A stretch of DNA of 64,000 nucleotides from an uncultured Eubacteriales bacterium (GCA_910584745.1 CAJUDG010000009.1:62001-126000); one strand, 5' to 3'. Counted from the first letter of the stretch, positions 35,017 to 44,063 are shown. Notes: generated from the sequence alone by a model not told the origin. Numbers and translations: made by a program.

Positions 35017-35784
35017 TTATTCCGGGTCGTTATCCGGGCTTAATCTCTCGCCCTTCTCAAGCCGCTCCAGAAGCTTTACCGAATCCTGGTAATAGGACTT
35101 GAGCTTTTCGTCCTTCTCCACCATGCCCTCCGGCGTGCGCACGGAGACGCTGAGCCTCTTGCACAGCTCCTGCACCACCTCCGGGGTCCAGTTGTTCAGC
35201 TCGTTGCCCTGGGCGGTAAAGTCGGAAAGGCCCGCAAACTCGCTCCAGGGGCGGCTGGCGTTCTCAAAGTCCACGGCCCCGTCGGGCATTGGCGTGCCGT
35301 CGTTGTACACAAAGAACCCCTGGGCCCCGTCCCCGAGGGTCCGAAGTCCGTCCTCGTCGTGGATATATATCATGCAGCTGCCTATGGCCGCGTCCCCGGC
35401 GAACCTTGTGTAGGCTGCCTGATACAGCTGATAGTCCTGGGAGGTGGAGAAGTCCCCGAACACATAGCTGCTGACCACAACCTTCACCTTGCCGTCGCCG
35501 TTGCGGTCCTCGCAGAAGGGCTCCAGATACCGTTCCAGCTCCTCTGTGACCTCGCTGGGCAGGTTGAAGCTTGTGACCATCCCCACGGTATAGTCCGGGT
35601 CCACCTTGGTGACGACGGAGTATATCCAGCTGAAGGCCACCGCCGCCGCTATGGCCACGAACAGCAGTATGCGCTTGTTATAATACCACCAGTTTTTGGC
35701 CTTGTCCTTTTTTGTCTTGAGCTCTATAACGCCGGTGTGTATGGTGTCCTCACCCACATCCAGCAGGTATCGTTCACGGGCCAT
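35017..35784 (-). CDS. Membrane-anchored protein of unknown function
   Basis: A 255-aa protein. ATG 35784 (MARERYLLDVGEDTIHTG) is chosen for GGAGGTGC upstream. It has a cytoplasmic ~37-residue N-terminus, one transmembrane helix (RILLFVAIAAAVAFSWIYSVV, about 37-57) and an extracytoplasmic domain with an EF-hand-like DRNGDGKVKV (about 94-103). The architecture is common among uncharacterised clostridial proteins encoded near tandem solute-binding proteins, as here. No function can be assigned. Confidence 0.65.
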   Translation of the reverse strand: MARERYLLDVGEDTIHTGVIELKTKKDKAKNWWYYNKRILLFVAIAAAVAFSWIYSVVTKVDPDYTVGMVTSFNLPSEVTEELERYLEPFCEDRNGDGKVKVVVSSYVFGDFSTSQDYQLYQAAYTRFAGDAAIGSCMIYIHDEDGLRTLGDGAQGFFVYNDGTPMPDGAVDFENASRPWSEFAGLSDFTAQGNELNNWTPEVVQELCKRLSVSVRTPEGMVEKDEKLKSYYQDSVKLLERLEKGERLSPDNDPE

Positions 35785-35910
35785 GAAAGCACCTCCAAAG
35801 AATACAGATATCAGTAAGAATATTGTATTACCTTTGGGGGGTATTGTCAAGTTAATAAACTGTGAAGCGGGCACAGTTCCCACGGAACTGAACAGCTCCG
35901 GGGGGACTGT

Positions 35911-37293
35911 TCAGCTCTCCTGCAGCTCCATAGCCATGACCCGATAGGCCTCCTTTACCAGCTCCCTTATCCTCTCCCGGGCCTCGGGGGAGCAGGTGGA
36001 CAGGGTCGGTATGTCGGCAAGGGACTCTACGCTGTCCCCGCCGTCCTCATACAGCGCCATATACGCGTCGATATACGCCTGCTCCATCTCGTGGTCCAGT
36101 ATGTTTGCAAAGCCCACCGAGGTGATGGAATCCCGCAGCAGGCCGAGCTGCTCCACATTCTCCGGGGCCATGGGCTGGTGCTGGTAGCAGTAGTCCTCTT
36201 TTCCCACGTCCATGTCCATCACCATGGCGTTGTGCTGATGGGTTATCCACTGATAAAACTCGCTGTACATTATTGCGTCCTTACTAAGCAGGTAGTCCAG
36301 CACGAAGAAGGCCTCGTCCGCGCGCTTGCTGTTGCGGTTTATGGCGGCGAAGGCAGTGACCTTGGCGGTCAAGCCGCCCTCCTTGTTGTACAGGGGCACC
36401 ATGGCCATGGGGGTCTCAGGGCGCAGGGTATCCATGGTGTAGCTGCCCAGGTCATTGTGCGACGGCCAGAAATCCGGTGACATCATGCCCTGATAGCAGG
36501 TGGGAAGCTCGTCCCAGCTCCCGGCCTGGTACTCGCCGAGAAGGGTCAGCTCTTGCTCGACCACGTCCAGCAGCTCCTCCCCGGTGAACAGCAGCTCCTC
36601 CTTCTTGTAATCGGCAAGCTGCGTGAATACGAGGGATGGGGACAGGAAACGGTCGCCCGGCCTGCCGTAGAAGGCCGACTGATGGAACATCATATCGTCC
36701 GAGGCGAGCATGTCCATCCAGGTGAGCTCCGGGCTGGGGGTATGCGCATAGTCCTCGGCCTTATAGCAGGTCAGGGGCAGGGTATACGCCAGGGGCACCA
36801 GTATCTGGCCCTCAGAGCCCCGCCCGGCCTCCATGACCTTTGGGGTCAGCCTGTCCCACTGGGCAAACTGTGCCTTTTCGATGTACTCGTCCAACGGCAG
36901 GAAGACGTGCCGCTCTATCATCTGCTCCGGGATGGTAAATATGGGCTCGTCGTCGTAGAAGTTGCCGTCATAGGCGTCCACTATGAACAGGTCCGGCCCG
37001 CTGCCGCTCATGAGCTCGGTCTTCAGATGCTTTATCACGGACTTGCGGTCCGCCCCCTCGGCGGGTATGTACTCCACCTCCACCTCCTTGGGCCCGCCGA
37101 AGTCCTCCATGGTCTTCAGCAGGTTTCCGAATTCCATCGCGGGCGTGGGGCTGGAGGAGAACCTTCCCCCGCCGCCCACGTCTACGCAGATACGCAGGGG
37201 CCCCGCCTCTTTCTTCCCACAGCCGGGAAGCAGCAGGACCATAATGAGCGTAAAGCTGAGCAAGATCGTCAGTGTGCGTTTGATGTTTTTCAT
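35911..37293 (-). CDS. Extracellular solute-binding lipoprotein
   Basis: A 460-aa lipoprotein from ATG 37293 after AGGAGGTGC. Signal peptide MKNIKRTLTILLSFTLIMVLLLPGC ends at the lipobox Cys 25. The mature protein has family-1 binding-protein features (SGSGPDLFIVDAYDGNF; FLPLDEYIEKAQFAQWD; repeated aromatic segments). No permease or ATPase lies nearby, so it may serve a distant transporter or act as a sensor. It is a paralogue of the broken gene immediately upstream (37317-38518), sharing GCGKKEAGPLRI and the C-terminal AMELQES/DMELKES. Confidence 0.8.
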   Translation of the reverse strand: MKNIKRTLTILLSFTLIMVLLLPGCGKKEAGPLRICVDVGGGGRFSSSPTPAMEFGNLLKTMEDFGGPKEVEVEYIPAEGADRKSVIKHLKTELMSGSGPDLFIVDAYDGNFYDDEPIFTIPEQMIERHVFLPLDEYIEKAQFAQWDRLTPKVMEAGRGSEGQILVPLAYTLPLTCYKAEDYAHTPSPELTWMDMLASDDMMFHQSAFYGRPGDRFLSPSLVFTQLADYKKEELLFTGEELLDVVEQELTLLGEYQAGSWDELPTCYQGMMSPDFWPSHNDLGSYTMDTLRPETPMAMVPLYNKEGGLTAKVTAFAAINRNSKRADEAFFVLDYLLSKDAIMYSEFYQWITHQHNAMVMDMDVGKEDYCYQHQPMAPENVEQLGLLRDSITSVGFANILDHEMEQAYIDAYMALYEDGGDSVESLADIPTLSTCSPEARERIRELVKEAYRVMAMELQES

Positions 37294-37316
37294 AGAAAGC
37301 ACCTCCTAAATTTATT

Positions 37317-38518
37317 TTAACTCTCTTTAAGTTCCATGTCAATGACCCGGCAGACCTCCCGGATATCCCCGTCTATATCCCCCTCAAGCCCCCGGCACTC
37401 CTCCAGCATCCGGTCGATCTCAAATTGCAGCCTGCCGTACACGTTCACTGCGGTCACACAGCGCCCGGCCGCGTCAATAGACGCGCGGTTCTCGGGGCTT
37501 ATGGCCCCCTCGTATACGCTCTCCCAGCTTATGCCGCCGTCGATATGCAGGCCGTCAGAGCCGGTGAACAGGGAGTAGAAGTCCTGCCGGGCGCTGAGAC
37601 CGTAGATGACGGAGCTCTCGTCCTCAACGTCCTTAAAGGCGGCGTCCCGGCTGAGAATATAGTCCAGCACAAAGAAAGCGTCCTCCCCGCGCCTGCTGCG
37701 GGCGTTTATGCAGGCGTAGTGCAGCACCGTGGCCGTCACGCCGCCGTCCTTATTGTACCGGGGCACCACCGTCAGCGGGTCGCCCTTTGGGATATAGGGC
37801 CGCACGCGCCCCTCGGTCTCGCCGTCGCCGCAGAACCACGGATAGGCGCGGGTGTGGAAGTATGCGGGCAGCTCCGAAAACTCCTCCGGGCCGCACCCGT
37901 CCAGCTCCAGCTGCTTATGGGTGTACTCTATCAGCTCCTCCTCTGAAAACAGCAGCTCCTCGGCCTTATAGTCCGCCGTCTTGCCCAGTATGGCGCTGAA
38001 ATCCGGGCCGTCCAGCGCCCTTATCATGTTCTTATCGCTCCCCGCCTCCAGCGCCGCCGAGGCCCGCAGTATCCCGCCCTTATCCTCCAGCATATCGTCC
38101 CAGGTCAACTCTTTAGAGCAGGAGTGGCTGGCCTCCAGGCGCGGGAAGCAGGTGATGGGGAAGGTGTACGAGAGGGGCACCAGCATCTGCCCCCGCTCCG
38201 TGCGGCCCACAGCCATGACTGTCTCGTTAAAGCTGTCCCACATGGCAAACCTGGCGCTCTCGATATACCTGTCAAGGGGCATAAACAGCCCGTTTATGGC
38301 CGACTTCTCCGGGAAGGGGAACAAAAACTCCCCGTCCCGCCCTGGGCCTCTATCTCTTTTAAGAGCTCCTCCACTACCTGTGCGGTACGGCTGTACCGGG
38401 TCTCTCTGTCAACGTCCAGCAGTATGCGAAGGGGTCCTGCCTCTTTCTTCCCGCAGCCGGAAAGTCCAAATACCAGCACCATTGCCAGCATCAAAACCAC
38501 TGCAAGCGCGCGTTTCAT
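37317..38518 (-). pseudogene. Broken paralogous solute-binding lipoprotein (internal deletion and frameshift)
   Basis: The 5' part (38518 leftward) encodes MKRALAVVLMLAMVLVFGLSGC with lipobox, then GKKEAGPLRILLDVD. The 3' part (from about 38330) is in another frame and resumes at DGEFLFPFPEKSAINGLFMPLDRYIES. Alignment with the intact neighbour shows about 55 codons (the region between 'EDFGG' and 'YDGNF') missing at the shift near 38335-38345. The rest stays open to the stop at 37317, so inactivation looks recent. An assembly error is possible. Confidence 0.8.
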
Positions 38519-38779
38519 AATAAAACCTCTCTCCTATAAAATTTCCAGGCGCTCAGGCGGAGCCTGTCATAATACAAGAAGACAGGTTTTTTCGGTTTGG
38601 TTGCATTGGGCACTAGAAGTTCACAAAAAATTCACAATATCCTCTGTATGGCGTACCCGGCATTTCGTCAAAAACGTTTATTATGCTAACCGCGATACCC
38701 TGAAAGGGCGGGCTTAAGCCAAGAGGAGCACGACTAAAGGCGCGGCGGCTTTCGGGCCGCTCCCTGTCGCAGAAACCAT
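38519..38779. other. Non-coding stretch with possible structured RNA
   Basis: No gene is seen. GCGATA...TGTCGC (38692-38770) could enclose hairpins CCCTGAAAGGG, GGCTTAAGCC and GCGGC...GCCGC in a multibranch fold. Strand and class are uncertain; no known riboswitch consensus fits. Confidence 0.3.
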
Positions 38780-38808
38780 TTGACTTTTTTTATACCATAT
38801 TCTATAAT
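38780..38808 (+). promoter_or_regulatory. Promoter of AT-rich orphan gene
   Basis: TTGACT (38780-38785), 17-bp spacer, TATAAT (38803-38808), 45 bp before the ATG at 38853. Confidence 0.7.
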
Positions 38809-38852
38809 AAATCCATACACAAACGAGTAGCTTTGCAGAGAAGTGATTATAA

Positions 38853-39644
38853 ATGTCGAAAAAGAGAAATCAGCGCAATTATAAATCCTCCGCAAAAGTC
38901 TCTAAAGGTAATGCTGTAACAAGCTTTTTCCGCAAGGATTCTGATTTACGAAATCTGGTTATTATACCTCTGATAACCGGGCTGATAATTGCCGTGCTGA
39001 CGCCTTTTGCAGTGCGTATCATAGCGCCGATTTTGAACAGATTTTCAGATGTTCCTTCCCTGCTCGTCACGCAGGATCATTTGATATCTTTCACTCCTCT
39101 TATTGCGCGAGACCCCTGCCACAAAGACGAGTATATTGCAGTAATCGAATCTGGGAAATATGGGGAACTGTCCATGAACTTAACAAACAATGATGAGAGG
39201 ACTATGGTTGTCGAGAAAATATTGTTTGATTTATTGGAATACAATCCTACGGTGGAAATGAATTTTGAGTTACTAACTTGGAACGCGGAAAATACCGATA
39301 ATATTTATTATGGCGTCAAGGTCAGAACTTCCTGTCAAGATTATCAGTGCGACTTATTAGACGATAGCGAATACTTCAAATTCATTGATAGCCGCGAACT
39401 TCCCGCTGAAGATTCGCCTGATAGAATAACCGAACATATTGAAGGCAAAGGCTGCGATTCTATTGACATCCTTATATCTCCCGATAAGCCAGGCATATAT
39501 CGGTATAAAATTAAAATTTTTTATTCACTCGGGGACTCCGTAAATTGTGTGGAGACAAAGGAGCTGTCTTTCATATCATTGGATCCGAATGTTTGTCAGC
39601 AAACAGAGGATTCTTTATACCAAATGGTAATGGAACATTATTGA
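38853..39644 (+). CDS. AT-rich orphan membrane-anchored protein
   Basis: A 263-aa protein with a basic N-terminus (MSKKRNQRNYKSSAKVS), one transmembrane helix (NLVIIPLITGLIIAVLTPFAV, about 35-55) and an extracytoplasmic ~200-residue domain with several cysteines and beta-strand-like segments. No known family is recognised. Its base composition and codon use (many AAT, TTA, ATA codons) differ sharply from the GC-rich neighbours, suggesting recent acquisition. It has its own promoter and AGAAGTGAT ribosome site. Confidence 0.7.
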   Translation: MSKKRNQRNYKSSAKVSKGNAVTSFFRKDSDLRNLVIIPLITGLIIAVLTPFAVRIIAPILNRFSDVPSLLVTQDHLISFTPLIARDPCHKDEYIAVIESGKYGELSMNLTNNDERTMVVEKILFDLLEYNPTVEMNFELLTWNAENTDNIYYGVKVRTSCQDYQCDLLDDSEYFKFIDSRELPAEDSPDRITEHIEGKGCDSIDILISPDKPGIYRYKIKIFYSLGDSVNCVETKELSFISLDPNVCQQTEDSLYQMVMEHY

Positions 39645-39664
39645 ACAGCATTTTCTTATTGAAA

Positions 39665-39710
39665 AACAAAAAAGCCCCCGGTCCTTCCGCTTGGGAGAGC
39701 CAGGGGCTTT
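39665..39710 (-). terminator. Terminator of rpmB
   Basis: On the minus strand AAAGCCCCTGG...CCGGGGGCTTTTTT forms a hairpin with a long loop and terminal T-run, about 115 bp after the rpmB stop. Confidence 0.65.
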
Positions 39711-39825
39711 CGTATGTGATCATGTGCTCGGCGTCAAGGTGCCCACGCCCATTTTCTGGCTGCGCGCCTCCGCCTCGATGCGGCGCTTGAGGTACTCGTT
39801 CAGGCCGCCGTATTGCGGTTTATTC

Positions 39826-40020
39826 TTAACCTTTGGTATGCCGCAGGGTCCGCATACAGCGGGTGCATACCGTCATCCGTTTCCTGCCCTTTGGCGTGTC
39901 CACCATCATGTGGTGCAGGTTAGGCTTTATCTTTTTCGGCGTGCGGGCATTGATATACATGCGGTCATGGGCCACCTTTTTGCCGAATACCGTCGTCTTG
40001 CCGCAGATTTCACAGCGCAA
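39826..40020 (-). CDS. rpmB: 50S ribosomal protein L28
   Basis: A 64-aa zinc-type L28: MRCEICGKTTVFGKKVAHDR with CxxC at residues 3-6, and VCTRCMRTL supplying the second pair (about 52-55). Length and the HDRMYINARTPKKIKPNL centre are normal for Firmicutes. It is a monocistronic leftward gene. A 35-codon open frame without a usable start follows its stop. Confidence 0.93.
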   Translation of the reverse strand: MRCEICGKTTVFGKKVAHDRMYINARTPKKIKPNLHHMMVDTPKGRKRMTVCTRCMRTLRHTKG

Positions 40021-40123
40021 ATCCGTTCCCCCCTCTCCGGGCCTCTTTTAAGGCTTTAGCTTCAGTATAAGGGGCGGGGGGCGAATCCGCAAGCCTTGTG
40101 ACGGTACAGAGTTGAACCCGCGC

Positions 40124-40152
40124 TTGAAACCGCGACGTTTTGGGGCTATAAT
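40124..40152 (+). promoter_or_regulatory. Promoter upstream of CD3324-type gene
   Basis: TTGAAA (40124-40129), 17-bp spacer, TATAAT (40147-40152), giving a ~140-nt leader. The leader includes ATGATAAGG...TAG, a possible 15-codon leader peptide without a good ribosome site; nothing else is seen there. Confidence 0.6.
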
Positions 40153-40298
40153 ATAGCAAACGAGATGATAAGGGGGGATATCGTTTTGACCCGATCCGTA
40201 AAGGGCGCATAGCAAGGGCTGCTGCGCTGACATAAAAAGAACGTAGGGCGCAATAGCCTTTGCTCATCCTGGAAAACATATTTTTAGGAGGAGCATCT

Positions 40299-40595
40299 AT
40301 GCGCTATGTAAAAGCCGGGGACATACTGCCGGAGGAGCTTCTGCTGGAGCTTCAGCGGTATGTGGACGGGGCATATCTTTATGTCCCAAGAAAACAGGAG
40401 AACCGCCTATCCTGGGGTGAACGCACCCACAGCAAGGCGGAGACCGCCCGGCGCAACCGTGAGATATACCGCCGCTATCTGGAGGGCCAGTGTCCGGCCG
40501 CTCTTGCCGGGGACTATTTCCTGACGGAGAAGACCGTCCGCAGGATAATCCTGGAGGAGCGGAAGGCCCGGGAATACCGTGATAAAAAGGAATAG
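40299..40595 (+). CDS. CD3324-family (Mor-like) DNA-binding protein
   Basis: A 98-aa protein from ATG 40299 behind AGGAGGAG. The N-terminus MRYVKAGDILPEELLLELQRYVDGAYLYVPRK and the C-terminal helix-turn-helix (AGDYFLTEKTVRRIILEERK) match the CD3324/Mor-activator-like family of clostridia. Probably a transcriptional regulator; its targets are unknown. It converges on the HAD gene with a shared terminator. Confidence 0.82.
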   Translation: MRYVKAGDILPEELLLELQRYVDGAYLYVPRKQENRLSWGERTHSKAETARRNREIYRRYLEGQCPAALAGDYFLTEKTVRRIILEERKAREYRDKKE

Positions 40596-40622
40596 CCTGC
40601 CGTGGCAGGCTATTCCTTTTTT
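40585..40622. terminator. Bidirectional terminator between convergent genes
   Basis: AAAAGGAATAGCCTGC pairs perfectly with GCAGGCTATTCCTTTT around CGTG; A- and T-runs on both sides allow termination in both directions. It overlaps the last codons of the forward gene. Confidence 0.88.
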
Positions 40623-41257
40623 TATCTCAATATCTCCGAGAGGGCCCCGGCGGCGTCACTTGCCACCACAGCCCCGGTCCGCTCAAGGCGACGCCGGCTC
40701 TCATGGCCGCCCTCCATCAGCACGCACCGGCAGCCTATGGCCCGGGCCACCTGCCAGTCGTGGCCGGTGTCGCCGATAAAGACCGCGTCTTCACCCTTTA
40801 TGCTGTTTTTCTCAAGGTACTCCTTGGCGACGCCCTCCTTGGTGACGGCCAAAATGTCACCGATACCCAGCACTGCCCTGAAATAGCCCGTAAGGCCCCG
40901 GCTCTCCACCTGCCGCGCCAGGGAGCTCTGCTGGGACGCGGAAACGATAAGCTGGGCGCAGCCGGCCCCTTTCAGCTTCTCAAGGGCCTCTATAGCGCCG
41001 GGGCGCAGGCCGCAGTCTATGACCCGCCGGTCGAACTCCGAGATATACTCGGCGGCAAGGGCCGTGAAGGGCTCGCTTTCAAGGTCCAGCCCCGCCGCCC
41101 GGTAGTAGTTCTCCACCGGGAAGGTGAATATCTCCCGATAGCGCTCCGGGGTGAGAGGCGGGAGGCCCCTTCGACGCAGCATACCGTTCATTACGTCTAT
41201 GCACAGGGCCACGTCGTCGAGGAGGGTGCCGTTCCAGTCCCAGATGATGTATTTCAT
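40622..41257 (-). CDS. HAD-superfamily phosphatase (phosphoglycolate phosphatase-like)
   Basis: A 211-aa HAD hydrolase. Motif I is IIWDWNGTLLDD (nucleophile Asp about residue 6; the usual second Asp of DxD is Asn here, as in several clostridial relatives), motif II LIVSAS, motif III around KEGVAKEYL, and motif IV FIGDTGHDW. A helical cap lies between residues 15 and 85. Likely removes phosphate from a small sugar or glycolate phosphate; substrate unproven. Confidence 0.82.
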   Translation of the reverse strand: MKYIIWDWNGTLLDDVALCIDVMNGMLRRRGLPPLTPERYREIFTFPVENYYRAAGLDLESEPFTALAAEYISEFDRRVIDCGLRPGAIEALEKLKGAGCAQLIVSASQQSSLARQVESRGLTGYFRAVLGIGDILAVTKEGVAKEYLEKNSIKGEDAVFIGDTGHDWQVARAIGCRCVLMEGGHESRRRLERTGAVVASDAAGALSEILR

Positions 41258-41454
41258 GGGTCAAAATGCTCCTTTATAGGATGTGGGGTTAGCGTATTAT
41301 AGCATGGTTCCTTTAATATTGCAATTCCCGGGCAGAAACGCGCCTGAAAGTGAAAACTTTCGGGCCTTTATTATGCCAGAAACTGCCATAAGCCGACTCT
41401 ATCTAATAAAATAGGGAGTGTTAAGCCATGTTAATCCAGAAAGGAGCCATGCAC

Positions 41455-42063
41455 ATGAAAACCTATGGGTATATCCGGGTGTCCAGCACCGACCAGAACG
41501 AGGACCGCCAGCGCCTTGCCATGAGGGCAAGGAAGATACCGCCGGACAATATCTTCACGGACAAGCAGTCCGGCAAGGATTTCCAGCGCCCCCAGTACAG
41601 GCGGATGGTAAAAAAGCTCAGGCCCGGGGACCTGCTCTATATCCTGAGCATCGACCGCCTTGGCCGCAACTACAGGGAGATCCAGGAGCAGTGGCGGGTA
41701 CTGACAAAGGAGCGGGGCGTGGACGTCTGCGTCATCGACATGCCCCTTTTGGACACGCGCACCGCAAAGGACCTGATGGGCACCTTCATCGCCGATCTGG
41801 TGCTTCAGATACTCTCTTTTGTGGCCGAAAACGAGCGGGCAAACATCAAAAAGCGCCAGGAGCAGGGCATCGCCGCCGCCAAGGCCCGGGGGGTCCGCTT
41901 CGGCAGGCCGGAGAAGCCGGTGCCGGGAGATTTCCCCGAGATAGTGCGCAAATGGGAGCGCCAGGAGCTGGACATCGGCGGCGTGCTGAAGCTGTGCGGC
42001 ATGAGCGACGCCACCTTCTACCGCAGGCTGAAGGAGTTCAGGGAGGAAAATCTGGTCCCGTGA
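41455..42063 (+). CDS. Small serine recombinase (resolvase/invertase)
   Basis: A 202-aa protein from ATG 41455; AAAGGAG at 41440-41446 gives best spacing to this start. Catalytic domain: YGYIRVSSTDQNEDRQ (Ser about residue 9), DKQSGKDFQRPQY, LYILSIDRLGRNY, then the long E-helix and a C-terminal HTH (GVLKLCGMSDATFYRRLKEF, about 172-191). Length is that of Tn3-type resolvases or Hin-type invertases. No partner transposase or obvious invertible segment is seen beside it. Confidence 0.85.
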   Translation: MKTYGYIRVSSTDQNEDRQRLAMRARKIPPDNIFTDKQSGKDFQRPQYRRMVKKLRPGDLLYILSIDRLGRNYREIQEQWRVLTKERGVDVCVIDMPLLDTRTAKDLMGTFIADLVLQILSFVAENERANIKKRQEQGIAAAKARGVRFGRPEKPVPGDFPEIVRKWERQELDIGGVLKLCGMSDATFYRRLKEFREENLVP

Positions 42064-42082
42064 GTTCCGGGCGCCCCGATAT

Positions 42083-43162
42083 TCATATAGCCTCCAGCTG
42101 CGCCAGTTCTACGCGCCGGATGCGGGTCTTTGCCAGACAGCTGCCCTCGTCCCTGCCGCCGCAGCAGTAGGCAAGCATAAGGGCCTGCTCCGTAAAGTGC
42201 ATGGCGCAGTAGCAGTAGCCCCGCTCCATGTCCCACTCAAAGGCCGTGGGCTCTGAAAAGCTCCTGCCATCGTCACGGCTGGCCGCTATCACAAGAGGGG
42301 TCCTTCCGCCGGTAAAGACCCCCTCGACCGCTTCCCTGCCGTTATACTCGGGGATTGGGTTCCAGACCGCGTAGAGCGCCCCGTCCGGCCCGCGCTTCAT
42401 GCAGAGGGGGCTGTTCGGCGAGGTGAAGCGGGAGGGTTCCGGGGCGGTCCAGGTCCCGCCGCCGTCCAGGGAGAACATCTCGAACTGCCGGCCAAGGTCA
42501 GTCCTGGCCCAGCTCCAGATAACGCCGTTACTTAGCTCCACCGCCCCCGGCTCCTGCAGGCCGGAGAAGCTGTGGGCCGAATAGGGCAGCGCGGCCTTCC
42601 CCGGCGAGGGCGTCCAGCTTCTGCCGTCGTCGTCGGAGTAAAAATACATGGCCTCGGCCCGGCTGTCAAAGTATCCCTCCCCGGAGCGGTGGCTGGCCGC
42701 GGGCAGCAGCAGCCGACCTGTGCCGAGCCGCAGGGCCCGGTCGTTGTTCACCACAAAGAAATCCTCCTGGGGCGTGCACAGGACCCGCTCTCCCCAGGTC
42801 CGCCCGCCGTCCGCCGAGCGCCGCAGGAAGATCTTCGTCATGGTATACGTGATGCGCACCAGATAGAACAGGCCCACATCGCCGTTCTCCATCCTCATAA
42901 GGGACGGACACATCATGTTCACGCCGCCCTCGCCCTCACAGGTCAGGATAACTCCCTCGTCCAGAAAGCTGCGCCCCCCGTCCAAAGAACGCAGCAGCGC
43001 CAGATCGGCGCGGGCGTGGTCCGCGGCGGTGTCCCCCCGAAAGCGGCTGTATACGAACAGAAGACCCTCCGGGATATCCAAAAACGCCCCCTCGCTGTTG
43101 CGGGGATTGCCAGCGCGGGGGGCGATGTCCCGCACCACAGCGCCAAGCTCCGAAAATCTCAT
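42083..43162 (-). CDS. Sialidase-like (BNR/Asp-box) protein
   Basis: A 359-aa predicted beta-propeller. Five Asp-box motifs are visible: SLDGGRSF, SADGGRTW, SDDDGRSW, SLDGGGTW and SRDDGRSF, spaced through the protein. It begins MRFSELGAVVRDIAPRAGNPRNSEGAF with an early Arg typical of sialidase folds, but no signal peptide, so it would act in the cytoplasm. It may be an exo-sialidase-like or other glycan-binding enzyme; the catalytic Asp/Tyr/Glu set cannot be confirmed. Confidence 0.75.
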   Translation of the reverse strand: MRFSELGAVVRDIAPRAGNPRNSEGAFLDIPEGLLFVYSRFRGDTAADHARADLALLRSLDGGRSFLDEGVILTCEGEGGVNMMCPSLMRMENGDVGLFYLVRITYTMTKIFLRRSADGGRTWGERVLCTPQEDFFVVNNDRALRLGTGRLLLPAASHRSGEGYFDSRAEAMYFYSDDDGRSWTPSPGKAALPYSAHSFSGLQEPGAVELSNGVIWSWARTDLGRQFEMFSLDGGGTWTAPEPSRFTSPNSPLCMKRGPDGALYAVWNPIPEYNGREAVEGVFTGGRTPLVIAASRDDGRSFSEPTAFEWDMERGYCYCAMHFTEQALMLAYCCGGRDEGSCLAKTRIRRVELAQLEAI

Positions 43163-43382
43163 ATATCCGTCCCTCCCTGCCGGTTTGTGATGATCTCTGA
43201 TGATTCTATTATAGGGGAAACGGCTGCAAAAGGCAAGGGGGAAGATGGAGCTTACTTCCTTTCGCTTGACCTTTCAGAGGAAAAATGACAGGAGGGCCGT
43301 CGCAATTTTTGTAACATAGGTAAAAAAGACCGGCATGGTATATTATACCCATGATATCGTTTTATAGATTTTTCTGATTTAG
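43163..43382. other. Intergenic stretch, no gene seen
   Basis: Holds the leftward promoter area of the sialidase-like gene and AT-rich sequence before the gene remnant at 43383. No repeat or RNA is recognised. Confidence 0.5.
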
Positions 43383-43598
43383 GACAATAAGCTGGGTGAT
43401 TGGATTATTGACAAGCCGACCACTGACAGCGAAAGCAGCCGCCACAAGAAATGTGAGAGCTGCGGGAAAACGCTGGAAACAGAAGCCGTCCTGAAGCTCT
43501 GCCTGACCGCCACCACCGACACCCACGGGGAAGCCGTTGCAGGCGGCTATCCCGTCATTGTCACCGATACCTTGTCCTTGTTCCTGCGGCCAACCTAA
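43383..43598 (+). pseudogene. Gene remnant (surface-protein-like fragment)
   Basis: An open frame of 71 codons with no start codon or ribosome site: DNKLGDWIIDKPTTDSESSRHKKCESCGK then ATTDTHGEAVAGGYPV. The segment W..D..PT....GSRHK.C..CG.. is common in repeats of clostridial surface proteins. It is bounded by a stop at its left (43380) and looks like a leftover of a larger gene. Confidence 0.55.
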
Positions 43599-43638
43599 TT
43601 GTAATGCTTACCTTTCATCTGCTGCATAAAAAAATCTC

Positions 43639-43667
43639 TTGACGAACGGCCCCGACTATGCTATAAT
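43639..43667 (+). promoter_or_regulatory. Promoter of tRNA cluster
   Basis: TTGACG (43639-43644), 17-bp spacer, TATAAT (43662-43667), 52 bp before tRNA-Gly. Confidence 0.75.
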
Positions 43668-43718
43668 CAGACGGTGGACAGGGATGGGGGCAAAAACCCG
43701 GCTTGCCCACCGATAGCT

Positions 43719-43792
43719 GCGGGTGTAGTTCAGTGGTAGAACTCCAGCCTTCCAAGCTGGTCGTGTGGGTTCGATTCCCATCACCCGCTCCA
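43719..43792 (+). tRNA. tRNA-Gly(TCC)
   Basis: Acceptor GCGGGTG/CACCCGC, anticodon arm CCAGC-CTTCCAA-GCTGG with anticodon TCC, T-arm GTGGGTTCGATTCCCAT and encoded CCA. Confidence 0.95.
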
Positions 43793-43861
43793 AAGCGCCT
43801 GAAAAGGTGCTCTCCCCAAAGGGGAAAATACATCGTGGGCCAAAGGGTATGCCCCGGACAC

Positions 43862-43938
<77 letters not shown>

Positions 43939-43941
43939 TAT

Positions 43942-44019
43942 GGTGGACGTAGCTTAGCTGGTCAAAGCGCCAGATTGTGGCTCTGGAGACCGTGGGTTCG
44001 AATCCCACCGCCCACCCCA
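43942..44019 (+). tRNA. tRNA-His(GTG)
   Basis: Anticodon arm CCAGA-TTGTGGC-TCTGG with anticodon GTG. The extra G at -1 (43942) opposite discriminator C is the tRNA-His identity element. The acceptor GTGGACG/CGCCCAC has one A-C mismatch where relatives have a full pair. CCA is encoded. Confidence 0.93.
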
Positions 44020-44063
44020 CACAAAAAGTTCCTGGAATCAGCGATTTCAGGAACTTTGCATAT

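Noticed and set aside
38690..38775. Riboswitch (cyclic-di-GMP or similar) before the orphan gene
   Set aside because: The fold is suggestive but conserved nucleotides of known classes are absent, and the promoter of the downstream gene lies after it, so it would not be in that transcript.
41258..42063. Invertible promoter controlled by the small serine recombinase
   Set aside because: No matching inverted sites flanking a promoter were seen near the gene; only a terminator-like hairpin (GCCTGAAAGT...ACTTTCGGGCC) lies upstream.
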